Shown: positions 26,674 to 35,332, counted from the first letter of the stretch. The stretch is 64,000 nucleotides of DNA from Streptomyces sp. NBC_01276 (GCF_041435355.1 NZ_CP108442.1:7748501-7812500), one strand, 5' to 3'. The notes: generated by a model from the sequence alone, not told the origin. Translations and numbers: made by a program.

Positions 26674-27387
26674 ATGTACGCAGTGATCCTGGCGGGCGGC
26701 AAGGGCGTCCGGCTGCGCCCTTACACCACTGCCCTCCCCAAGCCGCTCGTCCCCATAGGCGACCAGCACGCCATCCTGGAGATCGTGCTGCGCCAGCTGT
26801 CGGCCGCCGGATTCACCCGCTGCACCATCGCCATCGGCCACCTGGGCGAGATCATCCGCGCCTACGTGGGCGACGGCGCCCAGTGGGGGATGAGCATCGA
26901 CTACGCCACCGAGGAGAGCCCGCTGGGGACCATGGGCCCGCTGCTGAACCTCCGCGAGCGGCTCCCGGAAAGATTCCTCGTGATGAACGGCGACGTCCTC
27001 ACCGACCTCGACTACGCCGACGTGCTGCGCCGCCACGAGGCCTCGCGCGCGCCGCTGACCATCGCCACCTACCCGCGCAAGGTGCACGTCGACTTCGGGG
27101 TGCTCACCACCGACGCCACCCGCGTCGTCGGCTTCACCGAGAAGCCCAGCATGGACTACCGCGTGTCGATGGGCGTGTACGGCCTGAGCCGCGAAACCCT
27201 CGACGGGTACACTCCCGGCCTGCCGCTCGGCTTCGACGAGCTCGTCCTCGACCTCCTCAAGACCCAGAACCCGCCCCACGCCTACGAGTTCGACGGCTAC
27301 TGGCTGGACATCGGCCGCCCCGACGACTACGACCGGGCCAACGCCGAGTTCACCAGCCGCAAGTCCCTGCTGCTCAAGGGAGCCTGA
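26674..27387 (+). CDS. Sugar-1-phosphate nucleotidyltransferase
   Basis: A 237-residue cytoplasmic nucleotidyltransferase. The N-terminal signature MYAVILAGGKGVRLRPYT followed by LPKPLVPIGD, the NGDVLTDLD metal-binding segment and the FTEKPSMDYRVSMGVY core identify the RmlA/GlmU/mannose-1-phosphate guanylyltransferase superfamily. The short length means only the catalytic domain is present, as in enzymes paired with LegB-type dehydratases. It should make the NDP-sugar that the 4,6-dehydratase uses; the base and sugar cannot be told. The ATG at 26674 has GGAGGA about 8 nt upstream; an ATG at 26659 is in frame but lies before that site. Confidence 0.88.
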   Translation: MYAVILAGGKGVRLRPYTTALPKPLVPIGDQHAILEIVLRQLSAAGFTRCTIAIGHLGEIIRAYVGDGAQWGMSIDYATEESPLGTMGPLLNLRERLPERFLVMNGDVLTDLDYADVLRRHEASRAPLTIATYPRKVHVDFGVLTTDATRVVGFTEKPSMDYRVSMGVYGLSRETLDGYTPGLPLGFDELVLDLLKTQNPPHAYEFDGYWLDIGRPDDYDRANAEFTSRKSLLLKGA

Positions 27388-27394
27388 GCACGTC

Positions 27395-28312
27395 ATGCGC
27401 ATTCTCGTCCTGGGACGCACCGGCTATCTCGGCGCGCACGTCGCCGACCGGCTGGGCGCCCTGCCGGATGTACGGGTCCTCGACGCCGGGCGCTCGCCCG
27501 GCGCCGGGTTCGGCGTCGACCTCGCCACCGACCGGACCGAACGGCTGGCCGAGACCCTCGCGGGGGCGGCCCCCGACGCAGTGGTGAACTGCGCGGGGGC
27601 GACCGGCGGCGACCCGGTCACCCTGGCCGAGGTCAACTCCCGCGGCCCCGCCGTACTGTGCGCGGCCCTGCGGGAGGCCGCCCCGCAGGCCCGCCTGGTC
27701 CACCTGGGCTCGGCGGCCGAGTACGGGCCGGGCGCGTTCGGCGTCCGGGTGGGGGAGTCGGCGGCCACCCGCCCGGTCACCCCGTACGGAGCCACCAAAC
27801 TGGCCGGCACCGTCACGGTGGCCACCTCCGGCCTGGACGCGGTCGTGCTGCGGGTGGGCAACCCGGTCGGGCCCGGCGCACCGGCCACCGGCCTGCCCGG
27901 CAGGCTCACGGCCCTGCTGCGGGAGGCCGGTCCGGACCCGGCGGCGGTGCTGCGGCTGGGCGACCTGTCCGCGTACCGCGACTTCGTGGACGTACGGGAC
28001 GTGGCCCGGGCGGTGGAACTCGCGGTGACCGCCCCCGGTCCCCTGCAGTCGGTGCTGAACATCAGCACCGGCGAGGCCGCGCCGGTCCGCGAGCTGGTGC
28101 ACGGACTGGCCCGCCGGGCGGGCTTCCGGGGGCGGATCGAGGAGAACGCGGGCGGCGCGCCCGGCTCGGCCCGCTCGGCCGAGGTGTCCTGGCAGTGCTC
28201 CGACGTCACGGCGGCGGTCCGGGTGCTGGGGTGGCGACCCGCCCGCCAACTGGACGACATGCTCGCCTCGTTGTGGGAGGCCGTCCCCCGGAGCGGCAGC
28301 CCCGCGCGATGA
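27395..28312 (+). CDS. NAD(P)-dependent SDR epimerase/reductase
   Basis: A 305-residue extended SDR. The NAD(P) motif GRTGYLGAHV is at 7-16, HLGSAAEYG and the Tyr-Lys pair in TPYGATK form the active site, and RDFVDVRDVARAVELAV is the usual substrate-side region. It resembles dTDP-4-dehydrorhamnose reductases and UDP-sugar epimerases. Placed after a nucleotidyltransferase and a 4,6-dehydratase, it most likely reduces the 4-keto group to give a 6-deoxy-hexosamine nucleotide; this is inference. It starts 7 bp after the previous stop and ends in an ATGA overlap with the hydrolase gene, so it is firmly in the operon. Confidence 0.85.
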   Translation: MRILVLGRTGYLGAHVADRLGALPDVRVLDAGRSPGAGFGVDLATDRTERLAETLAGAAPDAVVNCAGATGGDPVTLAEVNSRGPAVLCAALREAAPQARLVHLGSAAEYGPGAFGVRVGESAATRPVTPYGATKLAGTVTVATSGLDAVVLRVGNPVGPGAPATGLPGRLTALLREAGPDPAAVLRLGDLSAYRDFVDVRDVARAVELAVTAPGPLQSVLNISTGEAAPVRELVHGLARRAGFRGRIEENAGGAPGSARSAEVSWQCSDVTAAVRVLGWRPARQLDDMLASLWEAVPRSGSPAR

Positions 28313-28971
28313 CCCTGCTGGTTCCGCTGTACGTGCATCCCGCGGAGGACCCGGGGGCCTGGGCGCGGCTGATCGGGGCCGCGCCCCGGACCTACGCGGT
28401 GGTGCTCAACCCCGCGAGCGGTCCGGGCCCGCGCCCCGATCCGGCGTTCACGGCGGCGGCCTCGGCCCTGCACGCGGCCGGCGCCCGGCTGCTGGGATAC
28501 GTCGACACCGCGTACGGGCGGCGGGACGGGGCGGAGGTCAACTACGAGATCCTCCGCTACCGGGAGTGGTACGGGGTCGACGGCTGCTTCCTGGACCGGG
28601 TGACCGCGGAACGCGGGGGGCTGCGCGCCTGCCGCCGCCTGGTCCGGTCGCTGCGCAGCCTGGGGGCGAGCACCGTCGTCCTCAACCCGGGCGTCCACCC
28701 GGACCCCGGCTACCTCCGGCTGGCGGACCTGGTCGTCACCTTCGAGGGCGACTGGAGCACGTACGTGTCGGCGTTCAGCCGGCCCGGGTGGACCGCCCGC
28801 CACCCGCCGGAGCGCTTCTGCCACCTCGTCTACGGGGTCCCCGAGGCCCTCGTCCCGCTCGCGGTGCGCACCGCGGGCGAGCGGGGCGCGGCGGTCTCGG
28901 GCCCGGTCACCGGCCACCTCCCCAACCCGTGGACCGAGCCGACCCCGGCCCTGACCGCCCCCGGCACCTGA
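28309..28971 (+). CDS. Spherulin-4/Sph3-type (GH135-like) glycoside hydrolase
   Basis: A 220-residue single-domain protein of the spherulation-specific family 4. Family marks are LLVPLYVHP (3-11), VVLNPASGPG (31-40), LGYVDTAYG (62-70), VDGCFLD (90-96), VVLNPGVHPDPGY and VTFEGDWSTY. The family includes Aspergillus Sph3, an endo-alpha-N-acetylgalactosaminidase needed to make galactosaminogalactan. Asp91, Asp96 and Glu146 keep likely acidic positions, but the usual acidic residue after Asp96 is Arg97 here. No signal peptide or membrane segment is visible, which is odd for an enzyme acting on an exported polymer. The ATG overlaps the SDR stop. It ends the locus. Confidence 0.88.
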   Translation: MTLLVPLYVHPAEDPGAWARLIGAAPRTYAVVLNPASGPGPRPDPAFTAAASALHAAGARLLGYVDTAYGRRDGAEVNYEILRYREWYGVDGCFLDRVTAERGGLRACRRLVRSLRSLGASTVVLNPGVHPDPGYLRLADLVVTFEGDWSTYVSAFSRPGWTARHPPERFCHLVYGVPEALVPLAVRTAGERGAAVSGPVTGHLPNPWTEPTPALTAPGT

Positions 28972-28993
28972 CGTCCCGCCGGGCGGCTCCGCC

Positions 28994-29848
28994 TCACCCC
29001 GCGGCGGGGCCCCCGGCGACCCGGAGGGTGGCGGGTCCGGCGGCCGGCAGCGGGGCGGCGCCGGCGCCCCCGAGGTCCGCCGCGACCCCGTGGAGGGGGC
29101 GGGTGCCCTCGGCGGCACCCGCCAGCCACCGCCAGATCCGGGTCCCGGCGTCGCAGGGCCCCGGTGCCGCCCCCCGGCCGGAGAGCCACGTCGTGAGGGT
29201 GAACCGGTGGTCGGCGAACCGCCTGCTGGGGCAGGTCGACGGGACGACCTCGTGGAAGGCGGAGGCGGGGAAGAAGACGATCGTGTCGTGCTCGGGCTCG
29301 ATCGTTCGGTACGTCTCCGCCGGCCGCGCCCGGTGGCCGTCGACCACGGTGTCGTGGAGGCGGAGCTGGCCGCCGCCGAAGCCGCGGGGCCGGCGGTGGA
29401 GGTAGTAGACCGCGGACACGGCCGTGCTCACGTCACGGACCCGCGACGCGTCGGTGTGCATGCCGTAGTGGCCGCCCTCGCCGTGCGCCGTCAGGACCGT
29501 CAGGGACCGGTCGAGCGCGGCCCGGTGGCCGAGGGACTCCCGGACGAGCGGCAGGCAGTCGGCGAGGTGCCGGCTGAACACCTCACTGGTCACGGGAAGC
29601 ACCAGTGACTCCCTCCCCTTGTGGGACTCCTCTCCGGTCAGGGGGTCCAGCACCGTCCCCGCCGTGAAGTCGCCCTGGCGCCCGATCGCGTACTCCAGCA
29701 GGGCGTCGGCGCGTTCGGCGCCGAGGAAGTTCTCGAAGCGGCACACCGGCGCCGGTATCACGAGCGCGGGGGACCACCGGTCGGAGGGAGGGAGGACCCG
29801 GGTGCCGATTTCCGACGCGGTGGCCGGTTCTTTCGCGAATCCGCTCAT
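28994..29848 (-). CDS. 2-oxoglutarate/Fe(II)-dependent oxygenase
   Basis: A 284-residue cytoplasmic oxygenase of the prolyl-4-hydroxylase-like 2OG-FeII_Oxy superfamily. The iron site is visible as HTD in YGMHTDASR and the distal His in SAFHEVVPS; the 2-oxoglutarate-binding Arg lies in RFTLTTWLS. The substrate is unknown; related proteins hydroxylate amino acids, peptides or natural products. It is convergent with the exopolysaccharide locus, ending 22 bp from the hydrolase gene, and is not part of it by strand. The C-terminus is Ala/Gly/Pro-rich. Confidence 0.85.
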   Translation of the reverse strand: MSGFAKEPATASEIGTRVLPPSDRWSPALVIPAPVCRFENFLGAERADALLEYAIGRQGDFTAGTVLDPLTGEESHKGRESLVLPVTSEVFSRHLADCLPLVRESLGHRAALDRSLTVLTAHGEGGHYGMHTDASRVRDVSTAVSAVYYLHRRPRGFGGGQLRLHDTVVDGHRARPAETYRTIEPEHDTIVFFPASAFHEVVPSTCPSRRFADHRFTLTTWLSGRGAAPGPCDAGTRIWRWLAGAAEGTRPLHGVAADLGGAGAAPLPAAGPATLRVAGGPAAG

Positions 29849-30007
29849 GGCCCGGAACCGTACGCGCGCCGCGGGCCACGGCGAAGGGGCACAGGGGGGC
29901 GCACGGGGGAACGTCCACGGTGCCCCGTACGTGCGCCCCGGCGCGGGCTCAGCCGGCCGATCCTGCCCGACTCCGTTCGGCGGACGGTCAGCCAGGGGGC
30001 GGGCGGG

Positions 30008-30700
<693 letters not shown>

Positions 30701-30706
30701 GTCACG

Positions 30707-30734
30707 ATTTTAACGCAACATCCGTCGCTTTAAG
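30707..30734 (-). promoter_or_regulatory. Promoter of the TetR gene
   Basis: On the minus strand TAAAAT (30707-30712) is a near-consensus -10 box, 6 nt before the start codon; CTTAAA (30729-30734) lies 16 bp upstream as a weak -35. This AT-rich patch stands out in the GC-rich surroundings and overlaps the region from which the ABC-F message must also start. Confidence 0.5.
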
Positions 30735-30742
30735 GAGTTCCG

Positions 30743-30865
30743 ATGGTCATCCGTCGCATCCGGCCCGCCGGCCGCCGCCCCCGTTCCGCCCCCGCCCGCC
30801 CCTCCCACCTCCCGGAGACCCTCCATGACCGCGACCGACACCTCCGCACGGCTCACCGCGCTTGA
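30743..30865 (+). CDS. Upstream open reading frame (leader peptide candidate) of the ABC-F gene
   Basis: A 40-codon frame with its own strong ribosome-binding site: AAGGAG (30732-30737), 5 nt before ATG 30743. It begins MVIRRIRPAGRRPR, is very Arg/Pro-rich, and ends at TGA 30863-30865, that is 38 nt inside the ABC-F gene in another frame. Antibiotic-resistance ABC-F genes are often controlled by ribosome stalling on such leaders. The overlap with the ABC-F start means ribosomes on the leader would cross that start site, so stalling or read-through could control its initiation. It is seen only as a frame with a good start; translation is inferred. Confidence 0.55.
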   Translation: MVIRRIRPAGRRPRSAPARPSHLPETLHDRDRHLRTAHRA

Positions 30866-32492
30866 CGTCACCAAGGCCTACGACGGCCGCCTCGTCCTCG
30901 ACTCCGTCACCTGCTCCGTCACGGCAGGGGACCGCCTCGGCATCGTCGGCGAGAACGGCTCCGGCAAGTCCACCCTGCTCCGCATCCTCGCGGGCGCCGA
31001 ACAGCCCGACAGCGGAAGGGTCTTCATCCGCTCCCGCGGCCGCGTCGGCCACCTCGCCCAAGAGGAGGAGTTGCCCGCACACCTCACCGTCCAGCGGGTC
31101 ATCGACCGGACTCTCGACGAACTGCGCCTCATGGAAGCCGAGTTGCGCCGGCTGGAGCGCCGGATGGAAGACGGCGACACCTCCGTCCTGGACACCTACG
31201 CCGACCTGCTGACCGCCTACGAACTCCGCGGCGGATACGAAGCCGACGCACGCGTCGAACGCGCCCTGCACGGCCTCGGCCTGCTGCGGCTGCGCCGCGA
31301 CAGCCCGGTCGGCGCGCTGTCCGGCGGGGCCCGGGTCCGGCTGCGCCTCGCCGCGCTGCTGGCCGCCGAGCCCGAGGTGCTGCTGCTCGACGAACCGACC
31401 AACCACCTGGACGACGCCGCCCTGACCTGGCTGGAGGAGCACCTGCGCACGCGCCGCGGCACCACGGTGGCCGTCTCCCACGACCGCGTCTTCCTCGACC
31501 GCGTCACCACCTCCCTCCTGGAGGTCGACACCGACACCCGCACGGTCGTACGCCACGGCAACGGCTACACCGGCTACCGCGCCGAACGGGCCGCCACCCG
31601 CGAGCGCGCTGAGCGGGCCCACGAGGCCTGGACCACCGAGGTCGCCCGGCTGCGCGAAGCCGCCGCCGGGACCGCGCGGCGGGTGGCGCCCGGACGGGCC
31701 CGCAAGGACGGCAACAAGATGGCCTACGACCGGGCCGCGGGCCGGGTGCAGCAGTCCCTCGCGAGCCGCGTGCGCCAGGCCGAGGAACGCCTCGGCCGGC
31801 TGCTGGCGCAGCCGGCGCCCCGGCCCGCGGAACCCCTCCGCTTCACCGCCGTGCCGCAGGGGGGCGAAGCGCGCGGAACGCTCCTCGCCGCGCACTCCGC
31901 CGGGGTCCCGGGGCGTCTGGCGCCCACCAGCCTGGCCCTCGGCCCCGGCGACCGCCTCCTGATCGGCGGACCGAACGGCGTCGGCAAGAGCACCCTGCTG
32001 AACCTGCTCGCCGGCACGTCCGAGCCCGCGCTGGGCCGTGTCGAACGCCGGGGCCGGATCGGACTGCTCCGCCAACTGCCTGACCCCGTACCGGACGGGC
32101 GGACCGTCCTCGCCGCCTACGGGTACGGGCGCGCCGGAAACCCGGAGGAACACGCGGAACGGCTGCTGGCGCTCGGGCTGTTCCACCGCGACCGGCTCGG
32201 CGTCCCCGTCGGCAGCCTGTCGGCGGGGCAGCGGCAGCGGCTCGCGCTGGCGCGCCTGGTGACCGAACCGTACGACGTCCTCCTCCTCGACGAGCCGACC
32301 AACCACCTCTCCCTCGCCCTGGTGGAGGAGCTGGAGTCGGCCCTCGCGGGCTTCCCCGGCGCGGTGGCCGTCGTCAGCCACGACCGGATGCTGCGCGCCC
32401 GCTGGCAGGGCGCGCGACTCGACCTCGCGGCAGCAGCCCCCGCCGTCGGCCGCTGCGCGGCACACCCGACGAGCACCGCCCACGCCGCCTGA
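30825..32492 (+). CDS. ABC-F ribosomal protection protein (antibiotic resistance type)
   Basis: A 555-residue soluble protein with two ABC domains and no membrane part. Domain 1 has GENGSGKST, signature LSGGARVR and LLLDEPTNHLD; domain 2 has GPNGVGKST, LSAGQRQR and LLLDEPTNHLS. The linker between them (about 245-330) is rich in Arg/Glu/Ala, as in the ribosome-reaching linker of ABC-F proteins that displace macrolides, lincosamides or streptogramin A. The neighbour downstream is a virginiamycin B lyase, which favours streptogramin A as a target. The ATG has GGAG 7 nt upstream. An upstream frame overlaps its start, and a 30-bp duplication spans its stop codon. Confidence 0.92.
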   Translation: MTATDTSARLTALDVTKAYDGRLVLDSVTCSVTAGDRLGIVGENGSGKSTLLRILAGAEQPDSGRVFIRSRGRVGHLAQEEELPAHLTVQRVIDRTLDELRLMEAELRRLERRMEDGDTSVLDTYADLLTAYELRGGYEADARVERALHGLGLLRLRRDSPVGALSGGARVRLRLAALLAAEPEVLLLDEPTNHLDDAALTWLEEHLRTRRGTTVAVSHDRVFLDRVTTSLLEVDTDTRTVVRHGNGYTGYRAERAATRERAERAHEAWTTEVARLREAAAGTARRVAPGRARKDGNKMAYDRAAGRVQQSLASRVRQAEERLGRLLAQPAPRPAEPLRFTAVPQGGEARGTLLAAHSAGVPGRLAPTSLALGPGDRLLIGGPNGVGKSTLLNLLAGTSEPALGRVERRGRIGLLRQLPDPVPDGRTVLAAYGYGRAGNPEEHAERLLALGLFHRDRLGVPVGSLSAGQRQRLALARLVTEPYDVLLLDEPTNHLSLALVEELESALAGFPGAVAVVSHDRMLRARWQGARLDLAAAAPAVGRCAAHPTSTAHAA

Positions 32493-32530
32493 CCTCGATC
32501 GAGCACCGCCCGCGCCGCCCGACCTCGATC
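32471..32530. repeat. 30-bp tandem duplication across the ABC-F stop codon
   Basis: The 30-bp unit at 32471-32500 is repeated at 32501-32530 with two mismatches. In the first copy CCTGAC carries the ABC-F stop TGA (32490-32492); in the second the same place reads CCCGAC. The second copy fills most of the spacer before the lyase gene. Confidence 0.9.
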
Positions 32531-32551
32531 CGCCACTCCGAGAGGACCCGT

Positions 32552-33457
32552 ATGCCCCGCACCCTCACGCCCGACCGTTCCTTCCCCGTCTCCCACCCGG
32601 GCTCGGGCCCGTACGCCCTGACCACCGGCGCCGACGGCGCGCTGTGGTGCACGTTGGTGCACGCCGGCCGGATCGCCCGGCTCACGCCCGACGGCCGGCT
32701 CGACGAGTTCCCGCTCGACTCGGACTCCTGCGGCCCCTCCCTCATCACCGCGGGCCCCGACGGAGCGCTCTGGTTCACCCGCATGCGCGACGACCGGATC
32801 GGCCGGATCGACGTGGACGGACACGCCCGCTCGTACGCGCTGCCCACACCGGGCGCGGGCCCGTACGGCATCGCGGCCGGACCCGACGGAGCCCTCTGGT
32901 TCACCCAGCTGCACACCGACCGGATCGGCCGCATCGACACCGTGGGAGCCGTCGTGGAGTTCCCGCTGCCAGGCCTCGAAGGAGCCTTCCCCTCCATGAT
33001 CACGGCAGGCGGCGACGGCGCCCTCTGGTTCACCCTCAACCAGGCCCACGCCGTCGGCCGGATCACACCCGCCGGCGAGGTGACCCTCCATCCGCTGCCC
33101 ACGCCCGGGGCGGCACCCGTGGGGATCGCGGCGGGAGCGGACGGAACCCTGTGGTTCACGGAGATCGGGGCGGGCCGCATCGGGCGGATCACGACGGCGG
33201 GGGAGGTGACCGAGTTCCCGCTCCCGGACCCGGCCTGCCGCCCGCACGCGATCACCACCGCCCCCGACGGCTCGGTGTGGTTCACCCTGTGGGCGACCGG
33301 CCGGATCGGCTCCCTCACCCCAGACGGCCACCTGGAGGAACACGCCCTCCCAGACCCCGCCTGCGAACCCCACGGCCTGGCGTTCGGCCCGGACGGCGCG
33401 CTCTACACGGCCCTGGAGACGGGGGAGATCCTGCGCCTCGTCCGCGGCGGGGCGTGA
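32552..33457 (+). CDS. vgb: Virginiamycin B lyase (streptogramin B lyase)
   Basis: A 301-residue protein made of seven beta-propeller blades, each with a D-G-A/T-L/V-WFT strand (for example DGALWFTR, DGALWFTQ, DGTLWFTE, DGSVWFTL). The four residues known to bind Mg2+ or act in staphylococcal Vgb have counterparts at matching spacing: His232, Glu272 and His274 in CEPHG, and Glu289. Vgb linearises type B streptogramins by an elimination reaction, without water. It lies 59 bp after the ABC-F gene on the same strand; together they would give resistance to both streptogramin components. The ATG follows GAGAGG. Confidence 0.92.
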   Translation: MPRTLTPDRSFPVSHPGSGPYALTTGADGALWCTLVHAGRIARLTPDGRLDEFPLDSDSCGPSLITAGPDGALWFTRMRDDRIGRIDVDGHARSYALPTPGAGPYGIAAGPDGALWFTQLHTDRIGRIDTVGAVVEFPLPGLEGAFPSMITAGGDGALWFTLNQAHAVGRITPAGEVTLHPLPTPGAAPVGIAAGADGTLWFTEIGAGRIGRITTAGEVTEFPLPDPACRPHAITTAPDGSVWFTLWATGRIGSLTPDGHLEEHALPDPACEPHGLAFGPDGALYTALETGEILRLVRGGA

Positions 33458-33513
33458 TCCCCGCACACCGGCGGAGCCGGACGGCCGGCACCGGAGCGGC
33501 CGCGCCGAACCGG

Positions 33514-33942
33514 TCAGGCGGCCGTGAAGAAGCCCTCGGGCACGCCGTCCAGGATGAACCCGTTGTCGAAGCGGACGCGGAGCGTCACGCGCAGCCGCTG
33601 CCGGCGGTAGGCGGTCCACTCGGGCTCCAGGGCCGCGATCTGCTCTTCGAGCTGCTTCCTGCTCTGCGTGGGCATGTCCCGGCCGAAGGAATCGAGCAGC
33701 GACGCGAGCCGCTCGTACTCGCGGGCGCCCCGGCCCGGCCGGTCGTGCCGGACGACCCGTTCCACGGTCCCCCGCGTGCCCGCCGCCAGCCACAGGGACC
33801 CCACGGCGCCGCCCGTCGCTTCCTGCGGATCGTCCTGCGGGCCGTCCTCCGGGCCCTCCGCCGGGGCGTCCGTGATCGCGACGTTGTCGCTCAGCCTGGT
33901 GTCCGCCGCCAGCTCGACCCGCAGGCCCTCTTGGAACGTCAT
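33514..33942 (-). CDS. Uncharacterised 142-residue protein
   Basis: Not recognised. No signal peptide or membrane segment. Residues 25-45 are acidic and Pro/Gly-rich; the central part (about 47-68) reads like a small beta barrel with AAGTRGTVERVV, and the end (about 85-140) is a charged helix followed by two strands, LRVTLRVRFDNGFILDGV. The frame has strong GC3 bias and an ATG start, so it is probably real. It is convergent with the virginiamycin lyase gene and stands alone. Confidence 0.65.
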   Translation of the reverse strand: MTFQEGLRVELAADTRLSDNVAITDAPAEGPEDGPQDDPQEATGGAVGSLWLAAGTRGTVERVVRHDRPGRGAREYERLASLLDSFGRDMPTQSRKQLEEQIAALEPEWTAYRRQRLRVTLRVRFDNGFILDGVPEGFFTAA

Positions 33943-34053
33943 CGATACTTCATCCCTCGGAATCCCTCGGATCGGTGCACGCCGCCCGCAACCCCGGGCG
34001 GTGCCATTATCCGTACCGGACCGCCCGGGTGCGGCGGGGGCCGCCGGCCGCGC

Positions 34054-35229
34054 CTACACCAGGGCGCCGTCCCGGGCCACGATCCGGCCGCCGCGCACGA
34101 CAACGTCGCGCCGCGGCACGTCCACCACGGCCTGGGGAACGCACTCGCCCTCGACGAGCACGAAGTCGGCCGGGGCGCCCGGGGCGAAGTCCGCGCGCGC
34201 CAGTCCCATCACGTCGGCGCCCCCGTGGGCGGCGACGGCGAAGCAGGACGTCAGCTCCTCGTCGAGACGGGCGTCCGTGGTCCAGCCCAGGAGGTGTGCG
34301 CGGTGCAGCATGTCGGCGTTCCCGAACGGACTCCAGGAGTCGCGGACACCGTCCGAGCCGAGGCCGACGCGGACGCCGTGCTCCCGCAGCCGGGCGACGG
34401 GCAGGACCAGGGACTCGCTCGGGGCGACCGTCGTCAGGGCGATGTCCAGGTCGGCCAGGTCGGCGGCCGTCGCGTCGAGGTCGGGTCCGGACAGGAACGC
34501 CAGGCAGAAGACGTGGCTGACCGTCACCTTCCCCCGCAGCGACAGCGCCCGGGTGCGCTCGACGACGGCCCGCAGGACGCGCGTGCCCTTCTCGTCCCGG
34601 TCGTGGAGGTGCAGGTCCACGCCGACGCCGTAGCGGTCCGCGAGCCCGAAGACCAGGTCCAGCTGCTCGTCGAGGGCGTGGTCGAAACCGATCGGGTCGA
34701 TGCCGCCGATCAGGTCGACGAGGCCGCTGCGCGCCGCGTCCTCCAGCAGCGCGGCCGTGCCCGGGGAGCGGACGACGCCGTGCTGGGGGAACGCCACGAT
34801 CTGCACGTCGAGCGCACCGGCGAGGCGCTCACGGGCCTCGGCGACGCCCTCGACACCGGCCAGGCCGTACGCGGGCGCCACATCGGCGTGCGCGCGCATG
34901 GCCCGGCTGCCGCGCGTCACCGCGTGCGCCATCAGCCCGTACGCCCGCTCGCCGACCGGACGGGGCTGCGCCCGGTGGAGCTCCACGTCCTGGTCGCAGT
35001 AGCCGGCGATCCCGGAGGCGGGCCGCCGCGACACCCAGTCGCCGCCCCAGCTCGTCTTGTCCGGGTGGATGTGCGCGTCCACGAGCGAGGGCAGCGCCAT
35101 GCGGCCCGCGCAGTCCACCACCTCGGCACCCTCGGGCGCGGGGGCGCCGGAGACGCGGCCGTCCACGACCGTGAGGTCCACGGGCCGACCCACCCCGAGG
35201 GGACGTACGTCGCGGAAGACCACGGACAC
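34054..35229 (-). CDS. Amidohydrolase of the cytosine-deaminase (CodA-like) type
   Basis: A 391-residue metal-dependent hydrolase. The metal motif DAHIHPDK (51-58; His53, His55) matches the HxHxDK of cytosine and isocytosine deaminases; further ligands are in HLHDRDEKG and SHVFCLA, and the catalytic Asp is in GLGSDGVRDSW. The substrate is uncertain: cytosine, a related pyrimidine or another cyclic amide. The start is GTG at 35229, with AAGGAG about 7 nt upstream. A GntR regulator gene lies upstream on the same strand; a perfect TGTATAC-type site overlaps the promoter in the 103-bp gap, so it is probably the regulator's target. Confidence 0.85.
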   Translation of the reverse strand: MSVVFRDVRPLGVGRPVDLTVVDGRVSGAPAPEGAEVVDCAGRMALPSLVDAHIHPDKTSWGGDWVSRRPASGIAGYCDQDVELHRAQPRPVGERAYGLMAHAVTRGSRAMRAHADVAPAYGLAGVEGVAEARERLAGALDVQIVAFPQHGVVRSPGTAALLEDAARSGLVDLIGGIDPIGFDHALDEQLDLVFGLADRYGVGVDLHLHDRDEKGTRVLRAVVERTRALSLRGKVTVSHVFCLAFLSGPDLDATAADLADLDIALTTVAPSESLVLPVARLREHGVRVGLGSDGVRDSWSPFGNADMLHRAHLLGWTTDARLDEELTSCFAVAAHGGADVMGLARADFAPGAPADFVLVEGECVPQAVVDVPRRDVVVRGGRIVARDGALV

Positions 35230-35268
35230 GGGGGGCTCCTTGGGGGCAGGGGATGCCTGGTGCGCCCT

Positions 35269-35298
35269 TTTGTATACCAGTGAGCGAACGGCTTGCAA
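35269..35298 (-). promoter_or_regulatory. Amidohydrolase promoter with GntR operator
   Basis: On the minus strand TTGCAA (35293-35298), a 16-bp spacer and TATACA (35271-35276) form a strong promoter. The -10 box is part of TTTGTATACCA (35269-35279), an 11-bp site with an exact inverse copy 75 bp away inside the end of the GntR gene (35344-35354). TGTATACA-like palindromes are common FadR/VanR-type GntR operators. Confidence 0.65.
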
Positions 35299-35332
35299 GA
35301 ATTCCCGGGCCGAGACCCGGCGCTGATGGGCC

